Shown piece after piece: positions 1-8,801 of a DNA stretch of 64,000 nt. Source of the DNA: Edaphocola flava (GTDB taxonomy: Bacteria; Bacteroidota; Bacteroidia; Chitinophagales; Chitinophagaceae); the NCBI RefSeq assembly GCF_004118155.1, contig NZ_SAIQ01000003.1:545087-609086 (forward strand). The letters run 5' to 3'. The translations under genes were made by a program, and so were the position numbers. How positions within the stretch are numbered: position 1 is the first letter of the stretch; each line of letters begins with the position of its first letter. The notes under the pieces are model-generated. The model did not search any database. It saw nothing but the letters and a program-made list of their open reading frames with translations, and had not been told where the DNA came from.

Positions 1-1150
1 CATCGCCATTACCATAGCTGAGCCATACAAATGAGGCTTTGCCTACGATATGATCTTCCGGAACAAAACCCCAGAAACGGGAGTCGGCAGATCCGTGGCG
101 GTTATCACCCATCATCCAGTAGTAATCCATCTTAAAGGTATAAGAGGTGATCGGCTTACTGGCTATGAAGAACTGGTTATCCTTCTCTTCGAAAGTCGGG
201 TTCTCTTCGTATACACGGATAATTCTTCTGTACAGGGCGATATTAGCCGGAGTCAGCTGTACGGTTGTCCCTTTGGCCGGGATGATAAAGCTTCCGTAAT
301 TGTCCTGGTTCCATTTGAAATTGGCTGTATCAAACGGGAACGTCCACATATCTACAGGACCGGGATTGCCAGCAGCCAGCATCGAGTATGGTTTTACACT
401 GGTTACACCATTTACCTGTTTTACTTTTTCTGATGCGGCATATTCCATATCATAAACGGCTTCATGGTTAGGCGTATATCCTTTGAACACGATATAGTTT
501 TCTTCCATAAAATCGGCAGATAACTGTGCGGTACCGGTAACCATGTAATCCATTTTCTGATGCGGATGGAATTCGCCTGGTTTATCATTTACGTATAAAA
601 TACCTTCTTTAATCTCGATCTTGTCTCCCGGAATACCTACACATCTTTTGATGTAGTTTTCCTTTTTATCGACCGGGCGGGTAATGATGGTACGGCTGTT
701 CCATACCTGGTCTCTGCCCAGAACCCGTACATACTGGTAATAATCCTGTGCAGGATCTTCCAGTACCACAGTATCGTTATTAGGGAAGTTAAATACTACG
801 ATATCGTTACGTTTTACCTTACCAAAGCCAGGCAGACGGTGATACTTCCAGTGTACTGATTCAGAATAAGATTTGCCTCCGAAGATTGGCATAGTATTGT
901 GTACCAGAGGTATAGAAAGCGGTGTGTTAGGCAAACGGGCACCATAGGCCATTTTGCTTACAAACAGGTAATCATTCACCTTAAGGGTACCTTCCATAGA
1001 GCCGGTAGGAATCGTATAGGCTTCGAAGAAGAACATACGGATAATGGTAGCGGCGATGATGGCAAACAGACCGGCATCAAGCCATTCGCGCCATACAGGC
1101 TTTTTAGGCTTATTCGGATCTCTATTTTTTTTCCAGAAAGCTAGTTTCAT
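1..1150 (-). CDS. lepB: Signal peptidase I (3' end cut by window edge)
   Basis: Type I signal peptidase, which cleaves signal peptides from exported proteins at the outer face of the inner membrane. The minus-strand frame is open from the ATG at 1148-1150 to the window edge, so the C-terminus is missing. A single membrane segment lies near residues 24-44. The nucleophile serine is in PTGSMEGTL (about S51), the general-base lysine in YIKRCVGIPGD, and the late conserved box reads MMGDNRHRSADSRFWG. These are the classical S26 boxes in the right order. The region between the Lys box and the last box is longer than in E. coli LepB, as I would expect for Bacteroidota enzymes. It lies 53 bp downstream of the EnvC-like gene on the same strand. 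Confidence 0.95.
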   Translation of the reverse strand, partial: MKLAFWKKNRDPNKPKKPVWREWLDAGLFAIIAATIIRMFFFEAYTIPTGSMEGTLKVNDYLFVSKMAYGARLPNTPLSIPLVHNTMPIFGGKSYSESVHWKYHRLPGFGKVKRNDIVVFNFPNNDTVVLEDPAQDYYQYVRVLGRDQVWNSRTIITRPVDKKENYIKRCVGIPGDKIEIKEGILYVNDKPGEFHPHQKMDYMVTGTAQLSADFMEENYIVFKGYTPNHEAVYDMEYAASEKVKQVNGVTSVKPYSMLAAGNPGPVDMWTFPFDTANFKWNQDNYGSFIIPAKGTTVQLTPANIALYRRIIRVYEENPTFEEKDNQFFIASKPITSYTFKMDYYWMMGDNRHGSADSRFWGFVPEDHIVGKASFVWLSYGNGD

Positions 1151-1203
1151 ATTGAGTTTAACGATGGGATTAGGATTTTATTTTATTATAGCAGTTAATT
1201 TAT

Positions 1204-2958
1204 TTATTTCGGCGCGATCCATCCTGTTGGGTTTACATTGGATATAGATCCGTTGTCACCCACTTTCCATACTTCAAAGTGTACCACATTATCGCCTTCA
1301 TCATTTTTACCGGCGAAGCCTACCGTCTGGCGTGTGGTCAGTTTAGTACCAACACTCACAGTAGCACTCGACAGTTTACTGTATACCGTGTAATACTGTC
1401 CATGACTGACGAGGACGGTAATACCCATACCTGGTACGGAGAAGATCTTGGTCACCACACCAGAGAAGACCACCTTCACCGGAGCACTTGCGCTGGTACC
1501 AATATCGATACCGGAGTTGCTGAGGGTAACGCTCTTCTCGATCGGATGCTGGTAGTTACCATATGGCGCCACGATCAGTCCGCGATCTACCGGCCATGGC
1601 AGTCCGCCTTTGTTTGCTGCAAAGTTATTGGAAAGGGCCTGTATATCCGGGGTCAGCAGGTTCTTATAAGAAGTGCTTTCCGGGTTGGTGCGCACGGTAG
1701 TTGGTGCCGATCCTGAAGACGATGACGGAGTGGTCGTCGCTTTGTTGATCGTTACTACTGTTCCGCCTGATTTGTATTGGGTAGCCTGGTCTGTTGCCTG
1801 CTGGCGTTGTTTATCCAGGTCTTCTGCAATCTTCTTCTGGCGCACCAGTTCTTTCTGGCGCTCTTCTTCTTTCCTGCGGTCAATTTCTTTATTACGTTCT
1901 TCATTGCGTTTGCGCTGCTCCTCACGGGCTTTGGCATCGGCAATGCGTTTTTCTTCAGCAGCAGCCTCTTCCCTGCGCTTACGGGCGTCTTCAATATCTT
2001 TCAGGCGCTGACGCTCTGCATCTTCGGCAGCCTTCTTACGGGCAAGCTCAGCCTGTCTGGCCAGCTCTGATGCTTTACGCTGTTCTTCTTCGGCTGCTTT
2101 CAGTCGGTTGGCCTCATTCATGCGCTGAATATCTTCTGCTCTGCGGCGATTTTCTTCAGCAGCTTTGGCTCTGGCTTCTGCAAGTGCTTTCTGACGAGCC
2201 TCTTCCATAGCCTGGCGACGGGCTTCCTCGATTTCTTTCTGGATCTGTATCTTAATGGCAGTCTCCAGCTGGGCGGCGGCTTTTTTATTTTTCGCGATCT
2301 GAGATGACAGGTCACTTACCTGCCCTTTCAGTACCTGTGCTACTTTCTGCGTTTCATTGGCATCGGCCTCAATGGCGGCTTTATGCACCTGCTCTGCAGA
2401 GAGCAACTCACTGCGTTCTGCTTTTTTATTATTCAGGTATCCGACTTTCTGCTTTAGGGTGCCTTGTATCTCCCTGATCTTATTAGCCTGAATGGTACGG
2501 TACTGGCGGTATTTTTTCATATACTCCATACGGCGCATCATATCATTGAATGTATTTGCCGAAAAGACAAACAGCATCATGTTCTGAGACTCCTGGTGTT
2601 TGTATGCATACCTTACCGAACGGGCATAATCGGCCTGAAATTTGGCCAGTTGTGCATTCAGTACTTTAATATCCGTATTGGTTGTGCTAATGTCAGTAGA
2701 AATATTATTCAACTCCAGGCTGATGTTGTTGATCAGTTGCTGGCGCAGCTCCAGTTTATGGTTCAGGGCACGGAGTTCTGTGAGGGTCACATTCTGGCTT
2801 TCCTTGGCTTCGTTCAGCAATGCCTGTGCATTCCTGATCTCCTGGAGAATCGCCTCACGTCTTGACTGCAGGTCGGTTTTGGACACATTCTTCTGCGCCC
2901 ATACCGGGGCACTTAATAATGTGATGAATATTAGGGTTCCTGCTATCTTATTCCGCAT
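1204..2958 (-). CDS. EnvC-like murein hydrolase activator (coiled coil plus LytM/M23 domain)
   Basis: Exported protein of 584 residues with a signal peptide (LIFITLLSAPVWA, then a cleavable AQ), a long coiled coil from about residue 25 to 400 rich in Glu, Lys, Arg and Ala, a Ser/Thr-rich linker, and a C-terminal LytM (peptidase M23) domain from about residue 470. The start at 2958 is chosen because it gives a clean signal peptide; an upstream in-frame ATG at 3072 would add 38 residues that do not fit. The zinc-site motifs are degenerate: the usual HxGxD reads NSGID, and the usual HxH reads VHFE with only one His. EnvC-type proteins likewise lack a full site and activate amidases instead of cutting peptidoglycan. 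The likely role is septal or peripheral peptidoglycan hydrolase activation in the periplasm. Confidence 0.88.
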   Translation of the reverse strand: MRNKIAGTLIFITLLSAPVWAQKNVSKTDLQSRREAILQEIRNAQALLNEAKESQNVTLTELRALNHKLELRQQLINNISLELNNISTDISTTNTDIKVLNAQLAKFQADYARSVRYAYKHQESQNMMLFVFSANTFNDMMRRMEYMKKYRQYRTIQANKIREIQGTLKQKVGYLNNKKAERSELLSAEQVHKAAIEADANETQKVAQVLKGQVSDLSSQIAKNKKAAAQLETAIKIQIQKEIEEARRQAMEEARQKALAEARAKAAEENRRRAEDIQRMNEANRLKAAEEEQRKASELARQAELARKKAAEDAERQRLKDIEDARKRREEAAAEEKRIADAKAREEQRKRNEERNKEIDRRKEEERQKELVRQKKIAEDLDKQRQQATDQATQYKSGGTVVTINKATTTPSSSSGSAPTTVRTNPESTSYKNLLTPDIQALSNNFAANKGGLPWPVDRGLIVAPYGNYQHPIEKSVTLSNSGIDIGTSASAPVKVVFSGVVTKIFSVPGMGITVLVSHGQYYTVYSKLSSATVSVGTKLTTRQTVGFAGKNDEGDNVVHFEVWKVGDNGSISNVNPTGWIAPK

Positions 2959-3079
2959 CAAAAATCTGGGTATATTTTTATGTGTAAGTGGCAAAAATAG
3001 GTTTTTCAAGTGATTAAAGCTACGGATAAAGTGTAAAATTGAAAAGTAAAAAGTTAAATAATACACTGACAAACAGACA

Positions 3080-3110
3080 GAAAAAAAGGCGAATGAAAAT
3101 CATCCGCCTT
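3080..3110 (-). terminator. Terminator downstream of rsmG
   Basis: Read on the minus strand, an 11-bp stem with one G-T pair (AAGGCGGATGA / TCATTCGCCTT) is followed by a run of T. It lies between the rsmG stop and the EnvC-like gene and should end the DUF3817-to-rsmG transcript. Confidence 0.75.
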
Positions 3111-3142
3111 ACAATAATATCTGTATCAGTATTTTATCTGCT

Positions 3143-3769
3143 TTACTTTTTGCCTACCCAAACGACAAACTTCTCTTCAAAGCCCTCGCCCGGAAAAATA
3201 TCTTCCATATCCCATAATGACGGGCGCACATCACTCTCCACGATCTCCTGGTTCAGGTCTCCGCCTTTCAGGCAGATCAGTCCATTGGCCAGGTCGGTAG
3301 ACTTGTTCTTTTTAATAATAGGCTTGGCCCAGGACCAAAGATCTTTAAGGGGGGCCACAGCACGGGATACCGCAAAGTCAAAATCTTTCTGCGGAATATT
3401 TTCAATACGGGATTGCACGGCGGTTACATTTTTCAGCCCGATTTCTTCCGCGATGCCTTGTACTACTTTTATCTTTTTACCGATAGAATCTACCAGCAGA
3501 AATTCTACCTCAGGATAAAATATAGCCAGGGGAATACCCGGAAAACCGCCACCGGTACCTATATCGACAATACGCATACCCGGATTGAAATGACATACGG
3601 TAGGGATCGCCAGCGAGTGTAATACGTGTTTGGTATATAACTGATCGATATCCTTACGGGAAATTACATTGATCTTCTCGTTCCATTCTTTGTACAGTCC
3701 TTCCAGTGCGGCAAACTGTGCGATCTGCGCTGCTGAAAAATCATCGAAATATTTCTGAACTACTTCCAT
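3143..3769 (-). CDS. rsmG: 16S rRNA (guanine527-N7)-methyltransferase RsmG
   Basis: SAM-dependent methyltransferase that modifies G527 (E. coli numbering) of 16S rRNA in the cytoplasm. It has 208 residues, the normal size. The SAM-binding motif I reads VDIGTGGGFPGIPLA, with the following acidic strand VEFLLVDSIGKK and the family motif FAVSRAVAPL. The start overlaps the end of the upstream glycosyltransferase gene by 10 bp, so the two are translationally linked. It is the last gene of a minus-strand cluster that contains two tRNA-modifying enzymes (truA, miaA). Confidence 0.95.
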   Translation of the reverse strand: MEVVQKYFDDFSAAQIAQFAALEGLYKEWNEKINVISRKDIDQLYTKHVLHSLAIPTVCHFNPGMRIVDIGTGGGFPGIPLAIFYPEVEFLLVDSIGKKIKVVQGIAEEIGLKNVTAVQSRIENIPQKDFDFAVSRAVAPLKDLWSWAKPIIKKNKSTDLANGLICLKGGDLNQEIVESDVRPSLWDMEDIFPGEGFEEKFVVWVGKK

Positions 3770-4896
3770 TGTTGTTTGTTTTTAAAAAATATATAAGGCG
3801 CCAGTATAATATTATACCCTACCCACATCAGGTCACCGAACAGGCTGAATGCCTTTTGGCCTCTTTCATCCAGTGCACGGCACCATTTCCGGTTCAGCAT
3901 AATGTATACGCCCATCCGGAGCAGCAGCAAAATTAATACAATGATTTGAATTTTCTGATTTCCGGTCAGTAATAAAGCTGCGGCAGACACCCAGAACAGC
4001 AGCCCGGAGAAGGCATAAACAGCCAATCCGCGCTTTACCCTTTCGGAATAATACTTACCGGAAGACACATGGCGCGTCTTCTGTTTCCACCAGTCAGCCC
4101 AGGTCTCCTTTACTGCCGAGATCGTTTTTGCTTCAGGATGATCCGCAATCACTGCTTGCTGGCTGAGGGCGAGGTATGATACGATCAGGTCATCATCGCC
4201 AGAGGCAGTACGGCGGAACAGTGCTGCAAAATCCTCGTCCTGATCCAGCGCCTGCAATACAGGTGCCCGTTCATACATCAGGTTTCGGCCTACGCCCATA
4301 TAAGGGTATCCTGCACGTGCCCAGGAGGTATATTGCATAAATGTATGCACCGTCTCCCAGCGAATAAAGGTATTCAGCAAGCCCGGTTTTTGCTCATAAG
4401 CACCATAGCCTAATACAAAATATGACTGCTGCGGTGTTTGCAGCTTCGCACCCTGATAGGCCGCTGCCATATGATGCAGCCAGTCCTTACCAGCAGGCAT
4501 ACAGTCCGCATCGGTCAGCAACACCAGGCCATAGGTACATTGCTTCAATCCCTGCCATAACGCGTATTTCTTACCCGGAAAGGTCTTTTCTGTTGACGGA
4601 TCTATGGTCAGCACGCGAAGAGCCGGAAATTCTTTTTGTAATGATGCTAATACAGCCGCACTTTCATCTGTTGAGCCATCATTGACCACCAGCACTTCCC
4701 ATTGTCCGGCATAGGACTGATCGAGCACATGAGGCAAAAAACGACGAAAATGCTCAGCTTCATTTTTGCCGCAGATGAGGATACTGACACCCGGTAATGC
4801 ATCTGCAGAAAGCGGTGCGTGTACTGCAGGACGGTAACGATACCACCAGGCAAACAAGATTTGTATCAGCAAACTAAACAGGAAAAGGTACAGCAT
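3760..4896 (-). CDS. Membrane-anchored family 2 glycosyltransferase
   Basis: GT2 glycosyltransferase, 378 residues. An N-terminal hydrophobic segment (LYLFLFSLLIQILFAWW) anchors it, followed by the GT-A fold start SILICGKNEAEHFRRFL, the nucleotide-binding VVNDGSTDES and the DxD-like LTDADCMP. Two or three hydrophobic segments near the C-terminus (about residues 285-350) suggest membrane association. The ATG at 4896 is preferred to the one at 4953 because the latter would run into miaA, whose stop is at 4901. The acceptor and sugar cannot be told from sequence. It lies between miaA (4 bp gap) and rsmG (10 bp overlap) and is probably cotranscribed with them. Confidence 0.85.
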   Translation of the reverse strand: MLYLFLFSLLIQILFAWWYRYRPAVHAPLSADALPGVSILICGKNEAEHFRRFLPHVLDQSYAGQWEVLVVNDGSTDESAAVLASLQKEFPALRVLTIDPSTEKTFPGKKYALWQGLKQCTYGLVLLTDADCMPAGKDWLHHMAAAYQGAKLQTPQQSYFVLGYGAYEQKPGLLNTFIRWETVHTFMQYTSWARAGYPYMGVGRNLMYERAPVLQALDQDEDFAALFRRTASGDDDLIVSYLALSQQAVIADHPEAKTISAVKETWADWWKQKTRHVSSGKYYSERVKRGLAVYAFSGLLFWVSAAALLLTGNQKIQIIVLILLLLRMGVYIMLNRKWCRALDERGQKAFSLFGDLMWVGYNIILAPYIFFKNKQQWK

Positions 4897-4900
4897 AGGA

Positions 4901-5818
4901 TTATAAGCTTTGTCTGATATAATCCAGCACCTGCTGCGTTTCATCCGGTGCAAACCAGCTGTAGCCCTTATCCTTACGGAACCAGGTCAGCTGCCTTTTG
5001 GCATAATTGCGGGAATGTTGCTTCACTTTTTCTACAGCAGCGGTGAGTGCTGATGATGATAAAGGCCAGGTGTCCTGCTCGTAGAACTCCTGGTAGCCTA
5101 CTGTTTGCAGGTTTTTCAGCTGACGGTAGGGATATAGTGTTTCGATTTCGTCCATCAGACCCTGCTCCATCATCATATCTACCCTGCGATTGATGCGATG
5201 ATATAGTACTTCCCTGGGCAGGTCCAGGGCAATTTTGATGATATTAAATGGTCTTTGTTTCACCTTATTACTGCGATAGTGCAGAATAGAAGTGCCGGTG
5301 CTTTCGATAAAGGCCAGTGCACGGATCAGCCGGCTGTGGTTCTGCTGTTCGGCCTGTGCATAAAATGCGGGATCTTGCTCCTGCATTCTTTGCTGCAGCC
5401 ATTCGAGTCCTTTTGTTTCAAATTCGGCCTGAATCGCTTTTTCTATACTACGGTCTACAGAGGGCATTTCATCTATGCCTTCACAAAGCGCTTTGATGTA
5501 CAAGCCGGTTCCGCCACAGACTACAGCCACATCCTGCTGTGCAAAGATTTCGGCACAATAGCCCAGCGCCAGTTGTTCGTACATACCGGCATTCACCTCT
5601 TCTTGTATAGAATGGCTATTGATAAAATAATGCGGTACCGCGGACAGCTCTTCCTGAGCCGGCTTTGCGGTACCGATTGACATTTCTTTATAACATTGCC
5701 GGGAATCGGCAGAGATTACAGCAGTATGATATTGCTGCGCTACAGCAATGCTGAGTGCAGTCTTGCCCACAGCGGTAGGCCCAGCGATAACGATCAGTGT
5801 TTTCCGAGCCTGCGTCAT
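4901..5818 (-). CDS. miaA: tRNA dimethylallyltransferase MiaA
   Basis: Transfers a dimethylallyl group to A37 of tRNAs that read UNN codons. It has 305 residues, the usual length. The P-loop is GPTAVGKTALS at the N-terminus, followed by the family motif ISADSRQCYKEMSIGTAKP and the VCGGTGLYIKAL motif in the middle, with the RQLTWFRKD motif near the C-terminus. It lies in the minus-strand cluster with truA, 11 bp from the upstream pRiA4b-like gene. Confidence 0.96.
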   Translation of the reverse strand: MTQARKTLIVIAGPTAVGKTALSIAVAQQYHTAVISADSRQCYKEMSIGTAKPAQEELSAVPHYFINSHSIQEEVNAGMYEQLALGYCAEIFAQQDVAVVCGGTGLYIKALCEGIDEMPSVDRSIEKAIQAEFETKGLEWLQQRMQEQDPAFYAQAEQQNHSRLIRALAFIESTGTSILHYRSNKVKQRPFNIIKIALDLPREVLYHRINRRVDMMMEQGLMDEIETLYPYRQLKNLQTVGYQEFYEQDTWPLSSSALTAAVEKVKQHSRNYAKRQLTWFRKDKGYSWFAPDETQQVLDYIRQSL

Positions 5819-5829
5819 GTTGCTACAAA

Positions 5830-6411
5830 TTAAAATTGATCTCCTTCCTCGCCATATTCCTCACCATAGCTTTCTTCTTCTGAGTCTTTTTCTTCATCCT
5901 CTCCTTCATCACCATAGCCCTCATCCATTTCTTCCTTACCCAGATCGTACTTTTCTTCCATTTCTACCATGCGGTTTTCGGACAGGGATTTAGCGCCGGT
6001 AAGCATAGGTGCAATACCTTCTTTATAGAAACAGTGCGGGTAATCGATTTTCGGATTTTCATCCTTATCAATACCGATCAACTCTACAAAGAATGACCAG
6101 TTTTTGGCAGGGTCATATTCGTAGATAAATTTCTTATCCGGATTATCGATCAGTGCCGATACCGGTGTTTTTAACATGGATAATGCAGGGGCATCCTTTT
6201 TATTCACCAGCACCTCAGAAGAAATAGCTCTTCCTTTTACGTGCTTCTCATTACTCTCATAAAATACGCCACTGGCCGTTTTCTTCTCGAACTCAAAGGC
6301 TTTCAGTATGGCTTCATGGAATTGCAGGAAGGACTGTCCATTGGTCAGTGCAATGCTGCGGTTGATGTTATCATCATCATCCCAGGATACTTTAAATTTA
6401 AAAACAGGCAT
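5830..6411 (-). CDS. Plasmid pRiA4b ORF-3-like protein with acidic tail
   Basis: A 193-residue protein whose N-terminal part (VFKFKVSWDDDDNINRSIAL, then QSFLQFHEAILKAFEF) resembles the pRiA4b ORF-3-like / IS1096 TnpR-like fold, seen as a stand-alone chromosomal gene in many Bacteroidota. The C-terminal 40 residues are almost all Glu, Asp, Gly and Tyr (EEKYDLGKEEMDEGYGDEGE and onward), a strongly acidic disordered tail. The function is not known. No mobile element surrounds it, so the family name is historical. Codon use matches the neighbours. Confidence 0.7.
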   Translation of the reverse strand: MPVFKFKVSWDDDDNINRSIALTNGQSFLQFHEAILKAFEFEKKTASGVFYESNEKHVKGRAISSEVLVNKKDAPALSMLKTPVSALIDNPDKKFIYEYDPAKNWSFFVELIGIDKDENPKIDYPHCFYKEGIAPMLTGAKSLSENRMVEMEEKYDLGKEEMDEGYGDEGEDEEKDSEEESYGEEYGEEGDQF

Positions 6412-6476
6412 ATATGCAGTTAAACTAGATTAATATAATTGTAAACGACAAAGATAATAAAAATCGCTTTTGTGGC

Positions 6477-7241
6477 TTAATAGCGGTGGTTGCTGATATT
6501 TTCCAACACCCCTTCCGGATAATTGACGGCCTCCAGGTATAATCCGTTTCCGGTGACACTGAAGTCGGCAAGGGTGCAGTTCTTCGCTTCTATAATCGAA
6601 CGGAAGCTTGTTACCGGGTCTGGCTTTTTATTGGCTTTGATTTGTGTACCGACCAGTGCCCGAACCATACCCCTCAGGAAGCGATTGGCTTCTACAACAT
6701 AATGCACTTCATCACCCACCTCTTCCCAATAAGATTGCATAATGGTACATTTAAAGGTAAAGGTTTGTGTATTGCGCTTGGAGAAGGTTTCAAAATCAAT
6801 ATAATCTTTCAGCACAGTTGCGGTCTGATTCAGCAGATCCAGATCAAGGGGATAAGGATGGAACAGCGCCCTGCCCTGCCTGAACGGATCTTTATATTTA
6901 TAAATCTTGTACCGGTAACGGCGGCTGATGGCGGCAAAACGTGCATTCAACTCCGGGTCTATAGCCCTGTACAGGTTTACGATCGCAATCTTGGGCGGCA
7001 ATACGGCATTCATTTTATACACCAGTTCCGGATGCAGCGGTGGCTCAAAATCGAAATGATAGAAATTGCCCAGCGCATGCACACCTTCATCGGTGCGGCT
7101 GGCACCGAACGTCTCTACCGGTACGCGCAGTATGGTACTCAGCGCATTATTAATCGCAAACTGCACCGTTGGCAGCTCGCCCTGCAACTGAGAACCGTGA
7201 AAGGCAATACCGTCATAACTGACTTCAAGAAAATAGCGCAT
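6477..7241 (-). CDS. truA: tRNA pseudouridine(38-40) synthase TruA
   Basis: Converts U38-U40 of the tRNA anticodon arm to pseudouridine. It has 254 residues. The N-terminal YFLEVSYDGIAFHGSQLQ and the catalytic motif ASRTDEGVHALGNFYHF, with the nucleophile Asp in RTDEGVHA, are diagnostic. RFLRGMVRALVGT near the C-terminus is the conserved late motif. It starts 2 bp from the stop of the DUF3817 gene. Confidence 0.96.
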   Translation of the reverse strand: MRYFLEVSYDGIAFHGSQLQGELPTVQFAINNALSTILRVPVETFGASRTDEGVHALGNFYHFDFEPPLHPELVYKMNAVLPPKIAIVNLYRAIDPELNARFAAISRRYRYKIYKYKDPFRQGRALFHPYPLDLDLLNQTATVLKDYIDFETFSKRNTQTFTFKCTIMQSYWEEVGDEVHYVVEANRFLRGMVRALVGTQIKANKKPDPVTSFRSIIEAKNCTLADFSVTGNGLYLEAVNYPEGVLENISNHRY

Positions 7242-7243
7242 GC

Positions 7244-7573
7244 TTAGTTCACTGCTGGCTTTAAGGTTGCTTTTTCCTTTTTCAATTGCATGTCTACCCA
7301 GAATGTTCCGAATGGAATGAAGGATAAAATGAAGTAAACAATCACTTTCTTCATACCCCAGCCATAGTTAGACTTGCATTGAAACAGCAAAATAACGTAC
7401 AAAACAAATAATACACCATGAGCCATGCCCACGTTCTTAACCAGCATTGCACCGGTTTCTGCATCACCGAAGAAGCCACGCTTCATCAGGGAAGCTGCTA
7501 TCAGGATCAGAAAAGATAAACCTTCCAGGATGGCTACCCAGCCAAAATAGCTCAATAGTTTTTTATTGTTCAT
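7244..7573 (-). CDS. DUF3817 small membrane protein
   Basis: A 109-residue integral membrane protein with three hydrophobic stretches (VAILEGLSFLILIAASLM, GVLFVLYVILLF, VIVYFILSFIPFGTFWV). The GxxExxSFL start and the C-terminal PFGTFWVD fit the DUF3817 family (YdzA-like). Its biochemical role is unknown. It is the first gene of the minus-strand cluster and is divergent from gpsA. Confidence 0.82.
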   Translation of the reverse strand: MNNKKLLSYFGWVAILEGLSFLILIAASLMKRGFFGDAETGAMLVKNVGMAHGVLFVLYVILLFQCKSNYGWGMKKVIVYFILSFIPFGTFWVDMQLKKEKATLKPAVN

Positions 7574-7652
7574 AGCTCATTATTTTGAGCCGCAAAGATA
7601 GTATTCAATTCCCGTATTCGACCGCTTTAGTGGTAAAGCAAGTGAAAACTTT

Positions 7653-7660
7653 TATCTTTG
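7653..7660 (+). promoter_or_regulatory. Bacteroidota -7 box ahead of gpsA
   Basis: TATCTTTG matches the Bacteroidota primary sigma factor -7 consensus TAnnTTTG, 25 bp before the gpsA ATG. I do not see a clear -33 TTG at the expected distance. Confidence 0.55.
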
Positions 7661-7685
7661 TCCGCGAGAACAACATAAACATTAA

Positions 7686-8687
7686 ATGATAGGGATATTA
7701 GGGAATGGAAGCTGGGCAACTGCCCTGGCTAAATTATTGACGGAAAACCATCACCGGATCGCCTGGTGGATGCGCAGTGAAGCCGCTGTAGCTCACCTGG
7801 AAGAAAAGGGACATAATGAACTGTATTTGTCTTCCGTATTGTTTGAGCCGGAACAGATCAAACCCACGACCGACCTTAATTTCATGCTCACCCATTGTAA
7901 TGTGCTGGTCATGTGTATCCCTTCTGCATTTATGTTTGATGTGCTGCGCCGCATGCCCAAAGACAGCCTTAAGGGTAAAAAAATCATTTCGGCCATCAAA
8001 GGTATTTTACCCGAACAGCATCAGTTGTTGCAGGAATATCTGGCCGCTCATTTCGAAATTGAACTGAAAGATTATTTTGCCATTACCGGACCTTGTCATG
8101 CCGAGGAAGTCGCACAGGAGCGCCTTTCGTATCTTACTTTTTCCGGCATACACACAGATGACTGCCAGTATATCGCGGCCTTGTTCGAAACTACTTATCT
8201 GCGCACAACTACCAATAATGATCTCTGGGGCAGCCAGTATGCCGCAGTGCTGAAGAATATCTATGCCGTTGGTGCGGGTATTGCTCACGGACTGGGTTAC
8301 GGAGACAATTTCCTGAGTGTGTATATCACCAGTTGCTATCGTGAGATGCATCGCTTCCTGTCACAGCATTTCCTGCAGATGAATGAGCAGGACACTACAC
8401 CCGACTTTCATACCAGTGCATACCTGGGCGATCTGCTGGTAACCTGCTACTCCCCGCACAGCCGCAACCGTACCTTCGGTGCCCTGCTGGGTAAAGGCTA
8501 CTCCGTTGCTGCTGCAAAAGCGGAAATGAATATGGTGGCTGAGGGGTATTTTGCCTCTCTGGGCATGAAAACAATCATTGACCAGACGCGCATTGATATG
8601 CCTATCATGCAGTATATCTATGATATGCTCTGGCAGCAGAAATCCTGCAATGGCACCTTTAAGAAAATAGAGCTGCTGCTCTGCTAA
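7686..8687 (+). CDS. gpsA: Glycerol-3-phosphate dehydrogenase [NAD(P)+]
   Basis: Reduces dihydroxyacetone phosphate to sn-glycerol-3-phosphate for phospholipid synthesis. It has 333 residues. The Rossmann motif is IGILGNGSWATALAKLL at the N-terminus; the catalytic lysine region is SAIKGI, followed by ITGPCHAEEVA and the substrate-binding AAVLKNIYAVGAGIAHGLG. The gene is followed by a 28-bp perfect inverted repeat shared with the convergent permease gene. Confidence 0.95.
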   Translation: MIGILGNGSWATALAKLLTENHHRIAWWMRSEAAVAHLEEKGHNELYLSSVLFEPEQIKPTTDLNFMLTHCNVLVMCIPSAFMFDVLRRMPKDSLKGKKIISAIKGILPEQHQLLQEYLAAHFEIELKDYFAITGPCHAEEVAQERLSYLTFSGIHTDDCQYIAALFETTYLRTTTNNDLWGSQYAAVLKNIYAVGAGIAHGLGYGDNFLSVYITSCYREMHRFLSQHFLQMNEQDTTPDFHTSAYLGDLLVTCYSPHSRNRTFGALLGKGYSVAAAKAEMNMVAEGYFASLGMKTIIDQTRIDMPIMQYIYDMLWQQKSCNGTFKKIELLLC

Positions 8688-8732
8688 TGTGCAGCTTGCA
8701 CGGGCATGCTTTTAGAGAAAACACGGATAGTC

Positions 8733-8790
8733 ATTATAAAAGGAAAGGGTCGCTGCATATGTATATGCAGCGACCCTTTCCTTTTATAAT
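8733..8790. terminator. Bidirectional terminator: perfect 28-bp inverted repeat
   Basis: Arms 8733-8760 and 8763-8790 are perfectly complementary with a 2-bp centre (ATAT GT ATAT). The stem runs from A/T-rich ends (ATTATAAAAGG) to a GC-containing middle, so each strand has a stem closing on a T-rich end. It separates gpsA from the convergent permease. Confidence 0.85.
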
Positions 8791-8801
8791 CAACCAAACG
8801 T

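Noticed and set aside
5830..6411. Plasmid or IS remnant implied by the pRiA4b/IS1096 family name
   Set aside because: No inverted repeats, transposase or composition change around it; it is embedded in a housekeeping cluster.
6642..7247. Plus-strand open frame (201 codons) opposite truA
   Set aside because: Shadow of truA; no coding features or start context.
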